A DNA stretch of 64,000 nucleotides from Kalaharituber pfeilii (Eukaryota; Ascomycota; Pezizomycetes; Pezizales; Pezizaceae). The stretch spans positions 124,001 through 188,000 of the forward strand of contig WHUZ01000036.1 of assembly GCA_015179045.1 (NCBI GenBank), read 5' to 3'. The translations under genes and the position numbers were made by a program. The notes below the pieces were generated by a model, which ran no database searches, had not been told where the DNA came from, and was given only the letters and a program-made list of their open reading frames with translations. Shown here in pieces: positions 44,735 through 54,329 of this stretch (position 1 is its first letter; every line of letters starts with the position of its first letter).

Positions 44735-44956
44735 GTATCTTTATTCCTTAATTTTATATTTAGTCTTGTCATAGCCCAAAGGGTAGTATACGAGTAATGA
44801 TATACGGGGTCACTGGGTGGAAGGAAAAATGCAAAAAATGCAATGCGCATGTGTCGCAGTCGCACAATAGCTATATGAGCTATGTAGAAGACTAGCGGGC
44901 ATCACTAGTCAAGTGTCTTTCGGGTGGTAATTCTCTGCATTTACCACCTCCGTTAC
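44735..44956 (+). mobile_element. LINE tail without poly-A, then a degraded TRIM LTR
   Basis: TCATAGCCCAAAGGGTAGTA at 44768 is a family-A hairpin lacking its A-run. From about 44800 a diverged plus-strand TRIM LTR piece follows (GACTAGCGGGCATCACTAGT), ending CTCCGTTACAG at 44956. Confidence 0.55.
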
Positions 44957-45162
44957 AGAGTAGAGATAATGGAGAAGCTGGAGATTTTAGCAGCCCGAGG
45001 GTCCTGGCATGAGACTACTAGAGATTAGCTCTGCATTTCTATACTTAGTAATACCAATATTGTACCAAAGAGAGCGCTAGCGCGATTAATAGCGCCTGAA
45101 GTTCTGCTAAGACCACACTAGCGCGCGTTTGTGTTTTACCTCTTAAGTGAGTAAATATGGTA

Positions 45163-45850
45163 CTTATATACTTCTATAATTATAATAATATTATAAGATT
45201 TAATAAACAAGTTATAAATATTTTATATAAATTCATATATAATATTATTATATTAAATATAATACTATCTAAATTTTTTTTAATATATATTAGTATATCT
45301 TATATTAAAATATTTAGTTTTACTTTATAAATATATTTTATAATACTTAACTACTTTAATTTCTTACTAATACTAAATTTATCTATAAATAGTATCTTAT
45401 ATACTTTTTATTTTATAACTTTATAAAGTTTTTATACTTCTTTTTTATAAAATTATAACTTAATACTATAATTAATCTCATTTAGTAAAAATATACTTTT
45501 AAATATAATATAAACTTCTTATATATAAGTTTAATAGTTATAAAACTAAGTATACCTATTTAGTATAAGAAATAAAGTATAGAATAAGATATAAAAGTTT
45601 TCGAAAATCTTATTTATATATAGTAACTCAAAAGTCTTTGCTAGTATATACTAGTATATAATTAAATATATGCTAGAATATATTGTTTCTTATATACTGT
45701 TCACTGGAGAAAAAAGTGTGAAAAATAATAACTATGTTCTCTTATAATCCGGCTTTAATTTGAGCCCACTTGAGAGTCATTTGCATTCACAGTAGCCCTG
45801 TACATAGGTTAAGGAATTTGATGGGTTTCCTAGTAATGATCGGTTTCTGG
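45163..45850. other. AT-rich block, no gene
   Basis: TA-dense until about 45710, then ordinary sequence without a recognised feature. Confidence 0.55.
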
Positions 45851-45854
45851 TGTC

Positions 45855-45907
45855 GTTCTTTTTGATTTCGCGTAACCCCGCTTGCAGGTGTTCGCCATAG
45901 CAGGGCT
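45855..45907 (-). mobile_element. LINE tail (family B)
   Basis: Minus strand reads GCCCTGCTATGGCGAACACC then GCAAGCGGGGTTACGCGAAA. Close to the inserts at 26818 and 46124. No clear target duplication. Confidence 0.55.
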
Positions 45908-46123
45908 CGGCTTTTGGGTGAAGTACTCTAGTGTGATCCCGTAAGGGCTAAATGACATTTTCATTGATGCCTCGGCATGCATTAATAGAGTCCGGTAGGC
46001 CTGCGACAGCCCCAGTGGACGTTTTGATGGCATGGGTCGGGCTGCAACGGCATGAAAGATTCAGGCAGCTCCAGGCCATTCCAGCCATTCAGGCGGATTC
46101 ACGTCATTTCAGTCCGGTTCAGG

Positions 46124-46178
46124 TGCCCTGCCATGGCGAACAGCTGCAAGTGGGGTTATGTGATACAAAAAAAAAAGG
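46124..46178 (+). mobile_element. 55-bp LINE-tail insertion (family B)
   Basis: TGCCCTGCCATGGCGAACAG, CTGCAAGTGGGGTTATGTGA and an A-run, flanked by CGGTTCAGG on both sides. Because GGTTCAGG is itself repeated in hAT ends, the duplication is less decisive than at 26818. Confidence 0.7.
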
Positions 46179-46644
46179 CGGTTCAGGCAGCCGAGTTTCT
46201 GCAAACACCACCACCACCAGTGTGAGACTGTGCGCTGAAGGAGTTATTTCATTGGAGAATTCAGTTGACTATGCTGTCTATCCTTAACTGTTTCCTCTGT
46301 TCTGTATCCCCGTTGTGATCGGCTAAGTAGAGGTGAGCCCCTACCTGATCCAACTAACAGATGGTGCTATCGCAGAGTACACTACTGTACCTCCTTCTTC
46401 GTCTTTTCGCAGTCAATATCTGCTCTATTCCGCTTCTAATCTTGCACTTCCAGTAAGTAAACTCTGTAAAACCGTGCAAAGCTTACCACAATGCAAATTA
46501 CTCCATTCGGTCAATCATTACCTATATTACATGATCTGATATGCTGCCAAGTTGGTCCTTTGGCTACTAATTTGTTGTAGGCATTCCAGGCATGTAGGCC
46601 TCTCTTGACAATCAAAGGCCAAAAGTTAGCTACTGATTGGTTCA

Positions 46645-47100
46645 ATGAATCCAACAGGCCAGGCCGGCCGACCAGGCCGTGATCTGCATTGGACTGAAAC
46701 CGCCTGGACCGGCCTGATCCACATGAATCAGGCCAACCAGGCCAGTCCAGGCCAATCAGGCCGGTCCAGGCCAATCACGCCGGTTCAGGCCAATTAAACG
46801 AATCACTCCACAGCTATCCAGCTGAATTGAGGCCAGCATTTACCAGATTGTTTGAGTATTTAGATGAGTAGAATCTCCCGTATGTCTAGAATTTTAAACA
46901 GCAGCGGTCTACGACTTTTGTCAAGTATGTATCACACTTTGTATTCAAGTATATACTAAGAAATATTTTAGAAATGATGGACCTTCCAGATAATACAACA
47001 GACTGGACTCAATTCTTTGATGATGATACCTGATGCGCAACTGTCAATTACTGATAGTGGAAATATCCAGGACTATTAAAATCTAATTCACCTGGGTTAG
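46645..47100. repeat. Inverted duplicate of 43925-44490
   Basis: Right member of the pair; lies inside hAT copy 2 and retains the empty target site at 46923-46936. Confidence 0.65.
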
Positions 47101-47138
47101 ATTCCAAAATCGCTTGAATTTACGTAAATGGCCTGGCC

Positions 47139-47245
47139 TTTTTTTTTTTTTTTTTTTATTTCATTAATCGCATGCCGCCCTATGGGCTATGGCGATGTTT
47201 AACAGTACGTTAAAAGTAAACATGAATCAAGTTAGCAATGAAAAT
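47139..47245 (-). mobile_element. LINE tail (family A)
   Basis: Poly-T then ATTAATCGCATGCCGCCCTA and GGGCTATGGCGATG on the plus strand. The minus-strand sequence upstream of the hairpin extends to about 47245, where hAT sequence resumes. Confidence 0.7.
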
Positions 47246-47583
47246 GTCTTCCCAGGCCGGCCCAGAACATTTAGGTATAAATTTTCATAGAATGTCCATG
47301 CGTAGGGATTGGGGTCACATGCTGCGTACACTCATTCAACCACCTGTTGATCTTTCGGCGAGGAATTATTTCACCCACCTATTATTTTCTCCTGTGTATC
47401 ACATATCACGTGGATTTACTTCGGCACGTGTTATTCTTTCATTCATTTAGCTATATATTGCATTTGTTTGTTCAGGACTGGCCTCAATGGTCTGGACCGG
47501 TCCAGGCAGCACCTTTGGCCTGGGGTGGCCGGCCGTTGGAAATATTGAGTAATCAGATTTCTCCTTTTTAAGGGGAAATCCGA

Positions 47584-47850
47584 ACAGTGTTCTCAACCTA
47601 TCAAAGTCATGGCAGATCTAAAACCGCCTACGCGGGTTCGGCGGAGGTTTTGATGGCCTAGACCGACCTGAAACATGCAGGCCCGTTCAGGCCATTCACG
47701 TCAGGCCTAGGGCTACATTGTTATAGTCCAGGCAGGCTCGCCCAGATCGTGACAAGAGAGGAAGGTTATTAATGTATTTTTTTTTTTTATTTTTATATCA
47801 TTACTCGCAGGCCGCCCCAAGGGCTATGGCAAGGTTGATTACATAAGAGA
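47584..47850. mobile_element. hAT end fragment followed by a family-A LINE tail
   Basis: CAGTGTTCTCAACC at 47584 resembles a hAT end, with GGCC...TTCAGG repeats to about 47755. Poly-T at 47777 then CATTACTCGCAGGCCGCCCC and GGGCTATGGC is the LINE tail (minus). No clean duplications. Confidence 0.55.
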
Positions 47851-48196
47851 GTTAAAGAAATATTACGGTATCCCTCTTATTGTAAGCTGGACACGGAGGG
47901 AAATAATAAAATAAGTGGTAGAATAGTAATTGATATAGGAGCTAAGTCTTTACCATACTAGAGTTCACAATTTTAGCAAACGTGCAAGATTTGCTACAAT
48001 TTCTGGGACAAGAACATGGCCGACTAACCTTCAAGCAAGTCTCAGGGTAACGTTTCTGGCGTGCACTGACCACGAGTTCGATGGAAATTATTCGGCTAAA
48101 CGCAGCCCGAAGCGGCACTTATCAGTAGGGACTATGTGAATATATTGAAGAAGCGAGCCCATGTGTCAAAAGCGAGATGTGGACGTGTGTAGGTTT

Positions 48197-48259
48197 TTTT
48201 TTTTTTTTTTTTTTTTTTATTTCATTGATCGTATGCCGCCCTATGGGCTATGACGATGT
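48197..48259 (-). mobile_element. 63-bp LINE-tail insertion (family A)
   Basis: Flanked by GTGTGTAGGTTT (48185-48196, 48260-48271). Consists only of poly-A (T on plus), CATTGATCGTATGCCGCCC and the hairpin's other side. Confidence 0.85.
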
Positions 48260-48599
48260 GTGTGTAGGTTTGGTTGGAAGGCGAAGGTGGTCCATACATT
48301 GTGTGTAGAGAGGACTGTATGTGGCATCAGACAGGCATGGATCAGATCATCGAGGAGGACATACGCGGATAACGAGCAGGCGGGGCAGACATCGCAGAAA
48401 AGTCTACAGGCTACATATCGATATCTTTCTTGGCACTGGGTCATTCAGACTGCTCTTGAGACCTCCTTTCGCCAGGCTCTAGATACCGGTATCCTGTGCA
48501 AGGCAGTGGATGCTATTAACCCTTCAATATACTGGCAATTCGCCTAGTTCTTCCGGAACTTCGCGGGGCAGTCACATTCTGACTGCGGCTCTCGGACCG

Positions 48600-48722
48600 C
48601 AACAGACGATAGTGAGCGGCACGAGCCGAGCCAGCTCGAGCTCAAACGCAGACGATTAACTATTGCGCCATCACACTGCAGCACAGGTAACATTGTGGGA
48701 TAGGTAGATCGATTGTTAGGTA
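48600..48722. repeat. MITE end fragment and dispersed-repeat fragment
   Basis: AGTGAGCGGCACGAGCCGAG at 48612 matches the end of the MITE at 57151. 48665-48720 matches the CAGGTAACATTGTGGGATAG part of the palindromic-core repeat. Confidence 0.5.
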
Positions 48723-48837
48723 CTCACAGGCATACGGAAAGAGATGTATATTAATATGCAGTAACGTTGCATCAAAACTGTGACATCTATCCAGAATTTC
48801 TGAACCACCTAGCAGCCGCACTGGCTCGGGTTCAAAC

Positions 48838-48898
48838 GCTTTTTTTTTTTTTTGTTTTTATATTATTAATCGCTTGCCGCCCTATGGGCTAAGGCGAA
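48838..48898 (-). mobile_element. 61-bp LINE-tail insertion (family A)
   Basis: Flanked by a perfect GGGTTCAAAC (48828-48837, 48899-48908). Poly-T, ATTATTAATCGCTTGCCGCC, then GGGCTAAGGCGAA. Confidence 0.85.
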
Positions 48899-49184
48899 GG
48901 GTTCAAACTCGGTTTATTCTGTCCAAAACGGGTTCCGGTCTGTGTCATGCCATTTTCAACAAATTGACTTGCCTTCCGGTTCGATTTCTCACACCTCGGC
49001 ATATTTGGACTGACGCACACCAGCAACAAGTCGGTGTAAGCGTTTAAGGCAGATACCAACTTGTCGGTGACAAATTGAGCCCAGGCACGGGTAGCCGCAT
49101 GGGGGTCACGTGACAAAAAAAAAAAAAAAAAAAAAGAGCCTAGGCACTGTACCATTTGAGCCGCATCAGCGTCATCAAAAGGCT

Positions 49185-49830
49185 TCTTTTTTTTTTTTTT
49201 TCTTTTTTCTTTAATCGCTTGCCACCCTATGGGCTATGGCGATGTTCTAGATACATGAAAAACTTCTCCCACGTCTCCTCGAAGGAAATAACATTAAAGA
49301 AAATCAACCCGATTCGTCCAGTAGGTCCAACAGTTCTCTTAGCTTGTCTCCGTCCTTTGTCTTCTCCAGGGTAGAGGTGTCTTTTTCCCCCCCTGGCCAT
49401 CTCCGTCTCCATACCCTGCAGTTACTCATAAGGTGAGTCAGAGTTTCGTCCCCTTCCCCGCACCACCGACAGTCTGGGTCCGGTGCCTCCCCTATCTTGT
49501 ATCTCCATGCCTTCAAGCCTTTGTTACCCAGTAGACCCGCTATTTTCGTTACGCCCCGTGCTAGTCTCTGTAGCGGCCTATAGCTCATTCCCAGTCTGTT
49601 TCTTTCGTCAGCCCTGTCTCTTTTCGCGCAACAAATGGACTGGGCGGCAGAGTAGACGGAGTGGTGCAGGACACGCTCGATGTTGCGACGTTGTTTTTTA
49701 CTTTTTCTGTGATGTTATACTCTGTTTATTCGTTGTTATGTATTTATATCCTCGCCATAGCCTACAAGGCGGCATGCGAGTAATGACATAAAAAAAAAAA
49801 AAAAAAAAAATCGCGCAACAAACAAATTAG
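49185..49830 (-). mobile_element. LINE C-terminal fragment with family-A tail
   Basis: The minus strand from about 49623 to 49304 encodes DERNRLGMSYRPLQRLARG, then LLGNKGLKAWRYKIG and CRWCGEGDETLTHLMSNC, the CCHC-type end of the LINE, ending LLDLLDESG-stop. The hairpin and poly-A are at 49187-49245. It aligns with 58812-59120. It is interrupted at 49624-49810; the 5' edge beyond 49811 is unclear. Confidence 0.8.
49636..49810 (+). mobile_element. 175-bp LINE 3' end inserted in a LINE
   Basis: Flanked by TCGCGCAACAAA (49624-49635, 49811-49822). Starts within the last codons of the LINE ORF (MDWAAE-stop), then 3' UTR, hairpin CGCCATAGCCTACAAGGCGG and poly-A. Confidence 0.85.
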
Positions 49831-50308
49831 TGCCAGTAGGAGTTGAAGAGGTGTCCACTGCTGAAGGGGAGGCAGATTGTCACAGGGAATTTGTGGAGGC
49901 GGTAGTAGGAGCGCTGATGCAGAGGGTTGAGATGGCACTTAAAGGTATGCACCCACAAGGCACAGGGTGTTTTCGCGCTCGCCTGGAACGTAGTGCATAT
50001 TCTGGTCCTCACCTACAACAATAGAATTGTCTGTTGCATGCTTGCACTTATCATGCTTCAGCCTCACTCTGTACGCGACAACCACTTCGACAGGACGAGC
50101 GTTTGGAAGGGACTCCGCAACCACAACGCCCCCCACAGCGAAAACTACACAGATCGAAAGTTCTCAGCCCGCTGAATCTTTTGATCTAATTTTTATTCCA
50201 AAATATCCATGTCCTCAAGTTTCCCCCTTGAGGTGAAGTCTTGACTATAGGAATAATGTGGTGGCAACAGTGGAACAAAATATTGATAATGATGCATCGA
50301 TCGTTGCC

Positions 50309-50968
50309 ATGGATATCGCGCTGCAAACAACTTCGCGGCAGTAAATTATGTTGAGAGTTCTGAATTGGGCAAAAAGCGCGAAACGCGCTACCTTGTCAAC
50401 TACAATATGATTCTCAATCAGAAGATCCTTCAAATTCGCGAACTCCACGGTATGCAATGGACATCATCTTAGAATGGGTGGTGAGTTTGTTTGTTACTGA
50501 CGGCGAGTCACAATTGTAGATAAAACAGAGCTAGGATCCCTCCTATTTCCAACCCCGATTCCAGGAATCGACGGCAATCTTTACCCAAATTCTCTAGTAG
50601 CACTGGCTTCAGATCCCGAGCGGGACATACTTTCCGTATACTATTTGAACACTGAGAGTGATATTTATATTGTTCGACGAGTGCCTCTCTGGCGCCCTGT
50701 CCCGCCCGAGGTGGTTGACGTGCCCCACCTTCCCTTCCATATATGGACGAGGCCAAAGCTGGTGCGGAATGCAGAGGGAATAGTCAAGGGAACAAATTTA
50801 GCAGCTGTTACAAGTCAGTACCCCTACACTGTCGTCGTATGCAAAAGGTCGGCATACAACGAATTTACCTATCAAAACGACCCATACACACCGTGAGTCA
50901 CCTTCTTACTCGTTTCCATGCCCATGATCGTAGGGTTAATTTGATAATATAGGCCGAATACAGCGTAG
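50309..50968 (+). CDS. Candidate host gene with two short introns, one frameshift
   Basis: From an ATG at 50309 (MDIALQ), a one-base frame change leads into FAAVNYVESSELGKKRETRY and LVNYNMILNQKILQIREL. An intron at 50450-50519 (GTATGC, branch CTGAC, TAG) joins in phase to a clean 124-codon exon (50520-50892) with LYPNSLVALASDPERDILSV, YYLNTESDIYIVRRV and KGTNLAAVTSQYPYTVVVCK. A second intron, 50893-50952 (GTGAGT...ATATAG), gives a short last exon with a stop at 50966-50968. The AAVNY...IREL and AAVTS...VVVC spacing recalls fungal beta-propeller (fucose-lectin-like) blades, but I cannot confirm a family. The upstream region 50080-50200 resembles part of the duplicated arms. It may be a recent pseudogene. 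Confidence 0.45.
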
Positions 50969-51821
50969 TAATAGAAAATGGATGGTTTACGTGGTGCAAG
51001 ATTGCGCATGAGCCAAACCATTGAGAACAGTTGATTTCATGCAGTTTCTGATGTGATGTTGTGTTAAACGAGAAAAGGCGAACGGGAAAAAAAGAACAAA
51101 AAAGAACAAAAAAGAACAAAAAAGGGGGGGATTAGCAATTGGTTTCTGGAAATTTTGAAAGGGGGAATGCGGGAACTGGAATGTTGTTAGCACCGATAGT
51201 TAACCCCAGAGAATTGAAATTTTTTGTCTCATCAAATGTTAATCTTGGATATTTGTTACTATACGGTGTTTCAACTCATCTGTATCGGCATACCGCTGAG
51301 GTATGTTCAACCAATGTAGTAAACGCCCGAACAACCCCATAGATATTTGATATCAGAACTCCAGCCCATATTCTAGGGAATTCAATCACAGTTATCCAGA
51401 AACTAGTTAACTGAAGAATAGACACTGTGTTTACCATTAATATATTCAAAAGCTTTGCTTGTGTTTAATTCCGTATTGCTACTCTCTCCAGTTACTCTAG
51501 GTAGTTAAAAGAGTCTGAGCTTCCGCACTCAGAGCAAAAAGAATAGATGACGCATATCTGGTACCTCCTGTAGATTTCTCCATCCACAAAAACATGGTTA
51601 TGATCACAAGCTTGTATTATGAAGTTCGGGATACAGTAGGCTATTAATTACATTGTGTACATTATTTTCTAGAAACCACAGTAGGTCAGCGTAGGCCTAT
51701 AAGAGATATATTATCGTGCCCAGTGGCAGGTATTATGAAGTTGTACTTGTGGGTACTAGTGTTGAATCGGCTGTTCCCAAGCAGTCACCAGGCTAGAGTT
51801 CGTCATACCCGAGCACCCCTC

Positions 51822-51823
<2 letters not shown>
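50969..51823. other. No gene recognised
   Basis: Ordinary composition. A GAACAAAAAA repeat (three to four units) sits at about 51089-51122, followed by a G-run. No element ends recognised. Confidence 0.5.
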
Positions 51824-51884
<61 letters not shown>

Positions 51885-51925
51885 CCTTATATCATTATGC
51901 ATATCCAGCCTTGCGGCCATGACGA
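51824..51925 (-). mobile_element. Diverged LINE tail with a 61-base poly-T
   Basis: A run of 61 T (51824-51884) precedes ATATCATTATGCATATCCAG and CCTTGCGGCCATGACGAGG. On the minus strand this is GTCATGGCCGCAAGGCTGGA, a diverged family-A hairpin whose apical stem still pairs. Confidence 0.6.
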
Positions 51926-51989
51926 GGCCTGCTAGAGCTTGCCTCCATACCTGTCTACGCTCTCCCTATGTCTGGAGTGCAGCTGTTCG

Positions 51990-52060
51990 CCCTGTCATGG
52001 CAAACAGCTGCAAGTGGGGTTATGTGATATTAAAAATAAAAAATAAAAAAGTCGACACTA
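51990..52060 (+). mobile_element. LINE tail (family B)
   Basis: GCCCTGTCATGGCAAACAGC, TGCAAGTGGGGTTATGTGAT, then an A-rich run. Preceded by CAGCTGTTC, which makes a longer inverted repeat with AACAGCTG. Confidence 0.65.
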
Positions 52061-53479
52061 GCGCACCAGTGAAACACGCACAACGGGAGATCGGCAAAGC
52101 TAATCTGACACTACAGTACGGAGTACGTCTGATATAATACTCTTATTTTAACGACTTGCCTCTTGACAAGGGTTAACTAAAGCATGGAATATAAGTGAGA
52201 ACCTTAATTTTCTGCGCCATCCACCTGCCGCTCAATCCCAGCTGTCAGATCTACATATGCATATGCGGTGCGGCGGGTCGACTGAGCCGCACTGTTGCAG
52301 CTTAATCTACTCTAGCTGCTCCACTAGTAACTAGTAGCGTCGTTCCCAGAGTCCACTAAAGATTTACGACGGGTAGTGCAACCAGGCTAACTAGATATCT
52401 CCTTCCAAACCTTACTCCAATGAGTAAAGCGTGACATTAGTACATGACACACATATTCGTTGTCCCTCTGTCTCTGGGTCCCTTCCAGCCCTGGAGCATG
52501 TGACACACTAGTAGCCTGTTTAGTAAGCAGGCTGTTTAGTAAGCAAAGAGAATGAAACCCGATCTTGGCATGCATTGCCACCCTAACATATTTTTTTTGT
52601 TTTGAGCAATCGCTTGACATTCAACAACGTTGGGAGTGATGGCGACATTGAAAAGAGAGAATCGACCAAGAAAGAAAAGACAGATTTGGAGAGGTATTAG
52701 AGAAGGGAAGGGAGGGGAGAAGTACTAGTCGACTATAATAAAATACTATCGCAAAAAGTGGCATATAGCATGACAGCTTGTGCCAAGAAGCTTACCTTCT
52801 CCCACGTGGTCAAACCATGGGGCTAAGATCAAATGGCAAACTAAGTAGTAGTTATATACTCGAAATGGCAAATGATCGAATATCCCAATTGGACAATCTA
52901 GCGACAACAGGAATTGCTAAAAGGGAGTAGAAATTAACACAGGCAGTGAAGCCTGTTTGGATTAGCTATCACTACACAGGTCAGCAGCGACTCCCAATGA
53001 TAGCAGAGCGAGTCGAATCGAATCTCTACTCGCCGATGGCAATTCTGTACAGTCCCCGCCTGCACTTTATTCGAAGCGATCTCAGATAGAATGCCAAGCC
53101 AACCCCGTGCTTGCCCCATGCCAAGACTCGCACTCGTTGCTCCGGCCCTTGGATCATTCGTACCAGCCAACTCCCATTTTCTCCCCCCTTTCTCCCAACC
53201 TCCCGCCACTCCGACATGCGCGTGGACACCTACTCTTCTTCCTCTCCCAATTCCAGTCTCTGTTCTTCACTTCATCCCTGACCCTCATACCCACCTCAGT
53301 ACCTTCCTCCTCCTGATATGACATGCATGACCTTATCCTTGCCGCATCGTCATTACGGCCAGCTCAAGATCCCCTTCTATATTGTGTTCTTTTCCGCTTT
53401 GCTGCTATGTTAATAATTTGAGCCCCACTGACGGGATTCGACCTCGTTGACCGGAAATAGGAAAGGTACGCGTAAACTG

Positions 53480-54240
53480 CACGACGTCGCGCAGATATGC
53501 CCCCTATGCAACGTTCTAGACCACTTGTTTGGATGCATTTCTATCACTCGGAAGATAATATCCATTCCACTGCGATACTCCCGGTGATGCCGACAACTGC
53601 GGAATTAGAAATTCCCGTCCGGTCGTTGATTCACGCACAGTCCGATCTCCGCCGTGGTGGCACAGGGGAAAATGACGGCACGCGAAGCCAATGGATTAGA
53701 GTTGCGGGGTCCAGGTTTGCAGGAATCTGCATGCATCGTTCTCTTCAGTGGAGGATAGAACCGGAGGGGTAGATGTTGTTGAGAGTAGGTAACGGTCGGG
53801 ACGTTTGGAGGGGATATGAGAACTGAGCATATCCGGACATCAGGAGGCACCCTTTCGCCCAGCGCCTCAAAATCTCATTTGTCCTTTTCCTTATATGCAG
53901 AGCACTCTACGTTCTCCCGTACCTCTTCCGGGTCAACACGATTCGCTGGCGGGAATCACGAACGCTACATCTCCACAACTAGCTCGTCGATATACAGATG
54001 CTTCTCAATACACCGAGCCAGGTGACTATCACAACACACTTTCAAAGGATTATATCTATCACTCAATTTACCGAGGTATACCTCAGTCACGCTGTTCCAA
54101 TTACCCCCTCTCTGCGAAATAGCCCGAAGCTCTGTCATAATACCGAGCAAAAATTGAGGGCCTATCAATTCTCTAAATACCGCAAAGATGCCGGTGAAGT
54201 AATTGGTGCAGTTTTGATATACCTCGGAATGGTATGATTG
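53480..54240 (+). other. Unidentified gene-like sequence (right-arm copy)
   Basis: Plus-strand peptides conserved with the left arm: VMPTTAELEIPVRSLIHAQS near 53590, SGGTLSPSASKSHLSFSLYA near 53845, DYIYHSIYRGIPQSRC near 54050. Frames change between blocks. Possibly exons of a former host gene. Confidence 0.35.
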
Positions 54241-54329
54241 CTTGAGTTGAGGAGAGGTTTGTCTGCCAGGGATATCGGTTCGCTACGTGTACGTTATTCA
54301 GCTCACTAACTCGGTCATTAGCATAGGAA

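Larger units (their letters stand above)
43744..45160. mobile_element. Mariner-like element with ~40-bp inverted ends
   Basis: Ends CCGTATTCACTCACTTAAGA (left) and the complement ...TCTTAAGTGAGTAAATATGG (right), flanked by TA. The inner match continues through GGTAAAACACAA. The interior carries several later insertions (LINE tails, hAT-derived DNA, a TRIM LTR fragment) and no transposase that I can read. Confidence 0.65.
45975..47547. mobile_element. hAT-type element, copy 2, degraded and nested
   Basis: Collinear with copy 1 at 10063: matching interior at 46215-46640 versus 10313-10790, and 47252-47540 versus 10915-11540. The right end GGAAATATTG is a RIP-like form of GGAAACACTG. It is interrupted by 46645-47250. 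Confidence 0.65.
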
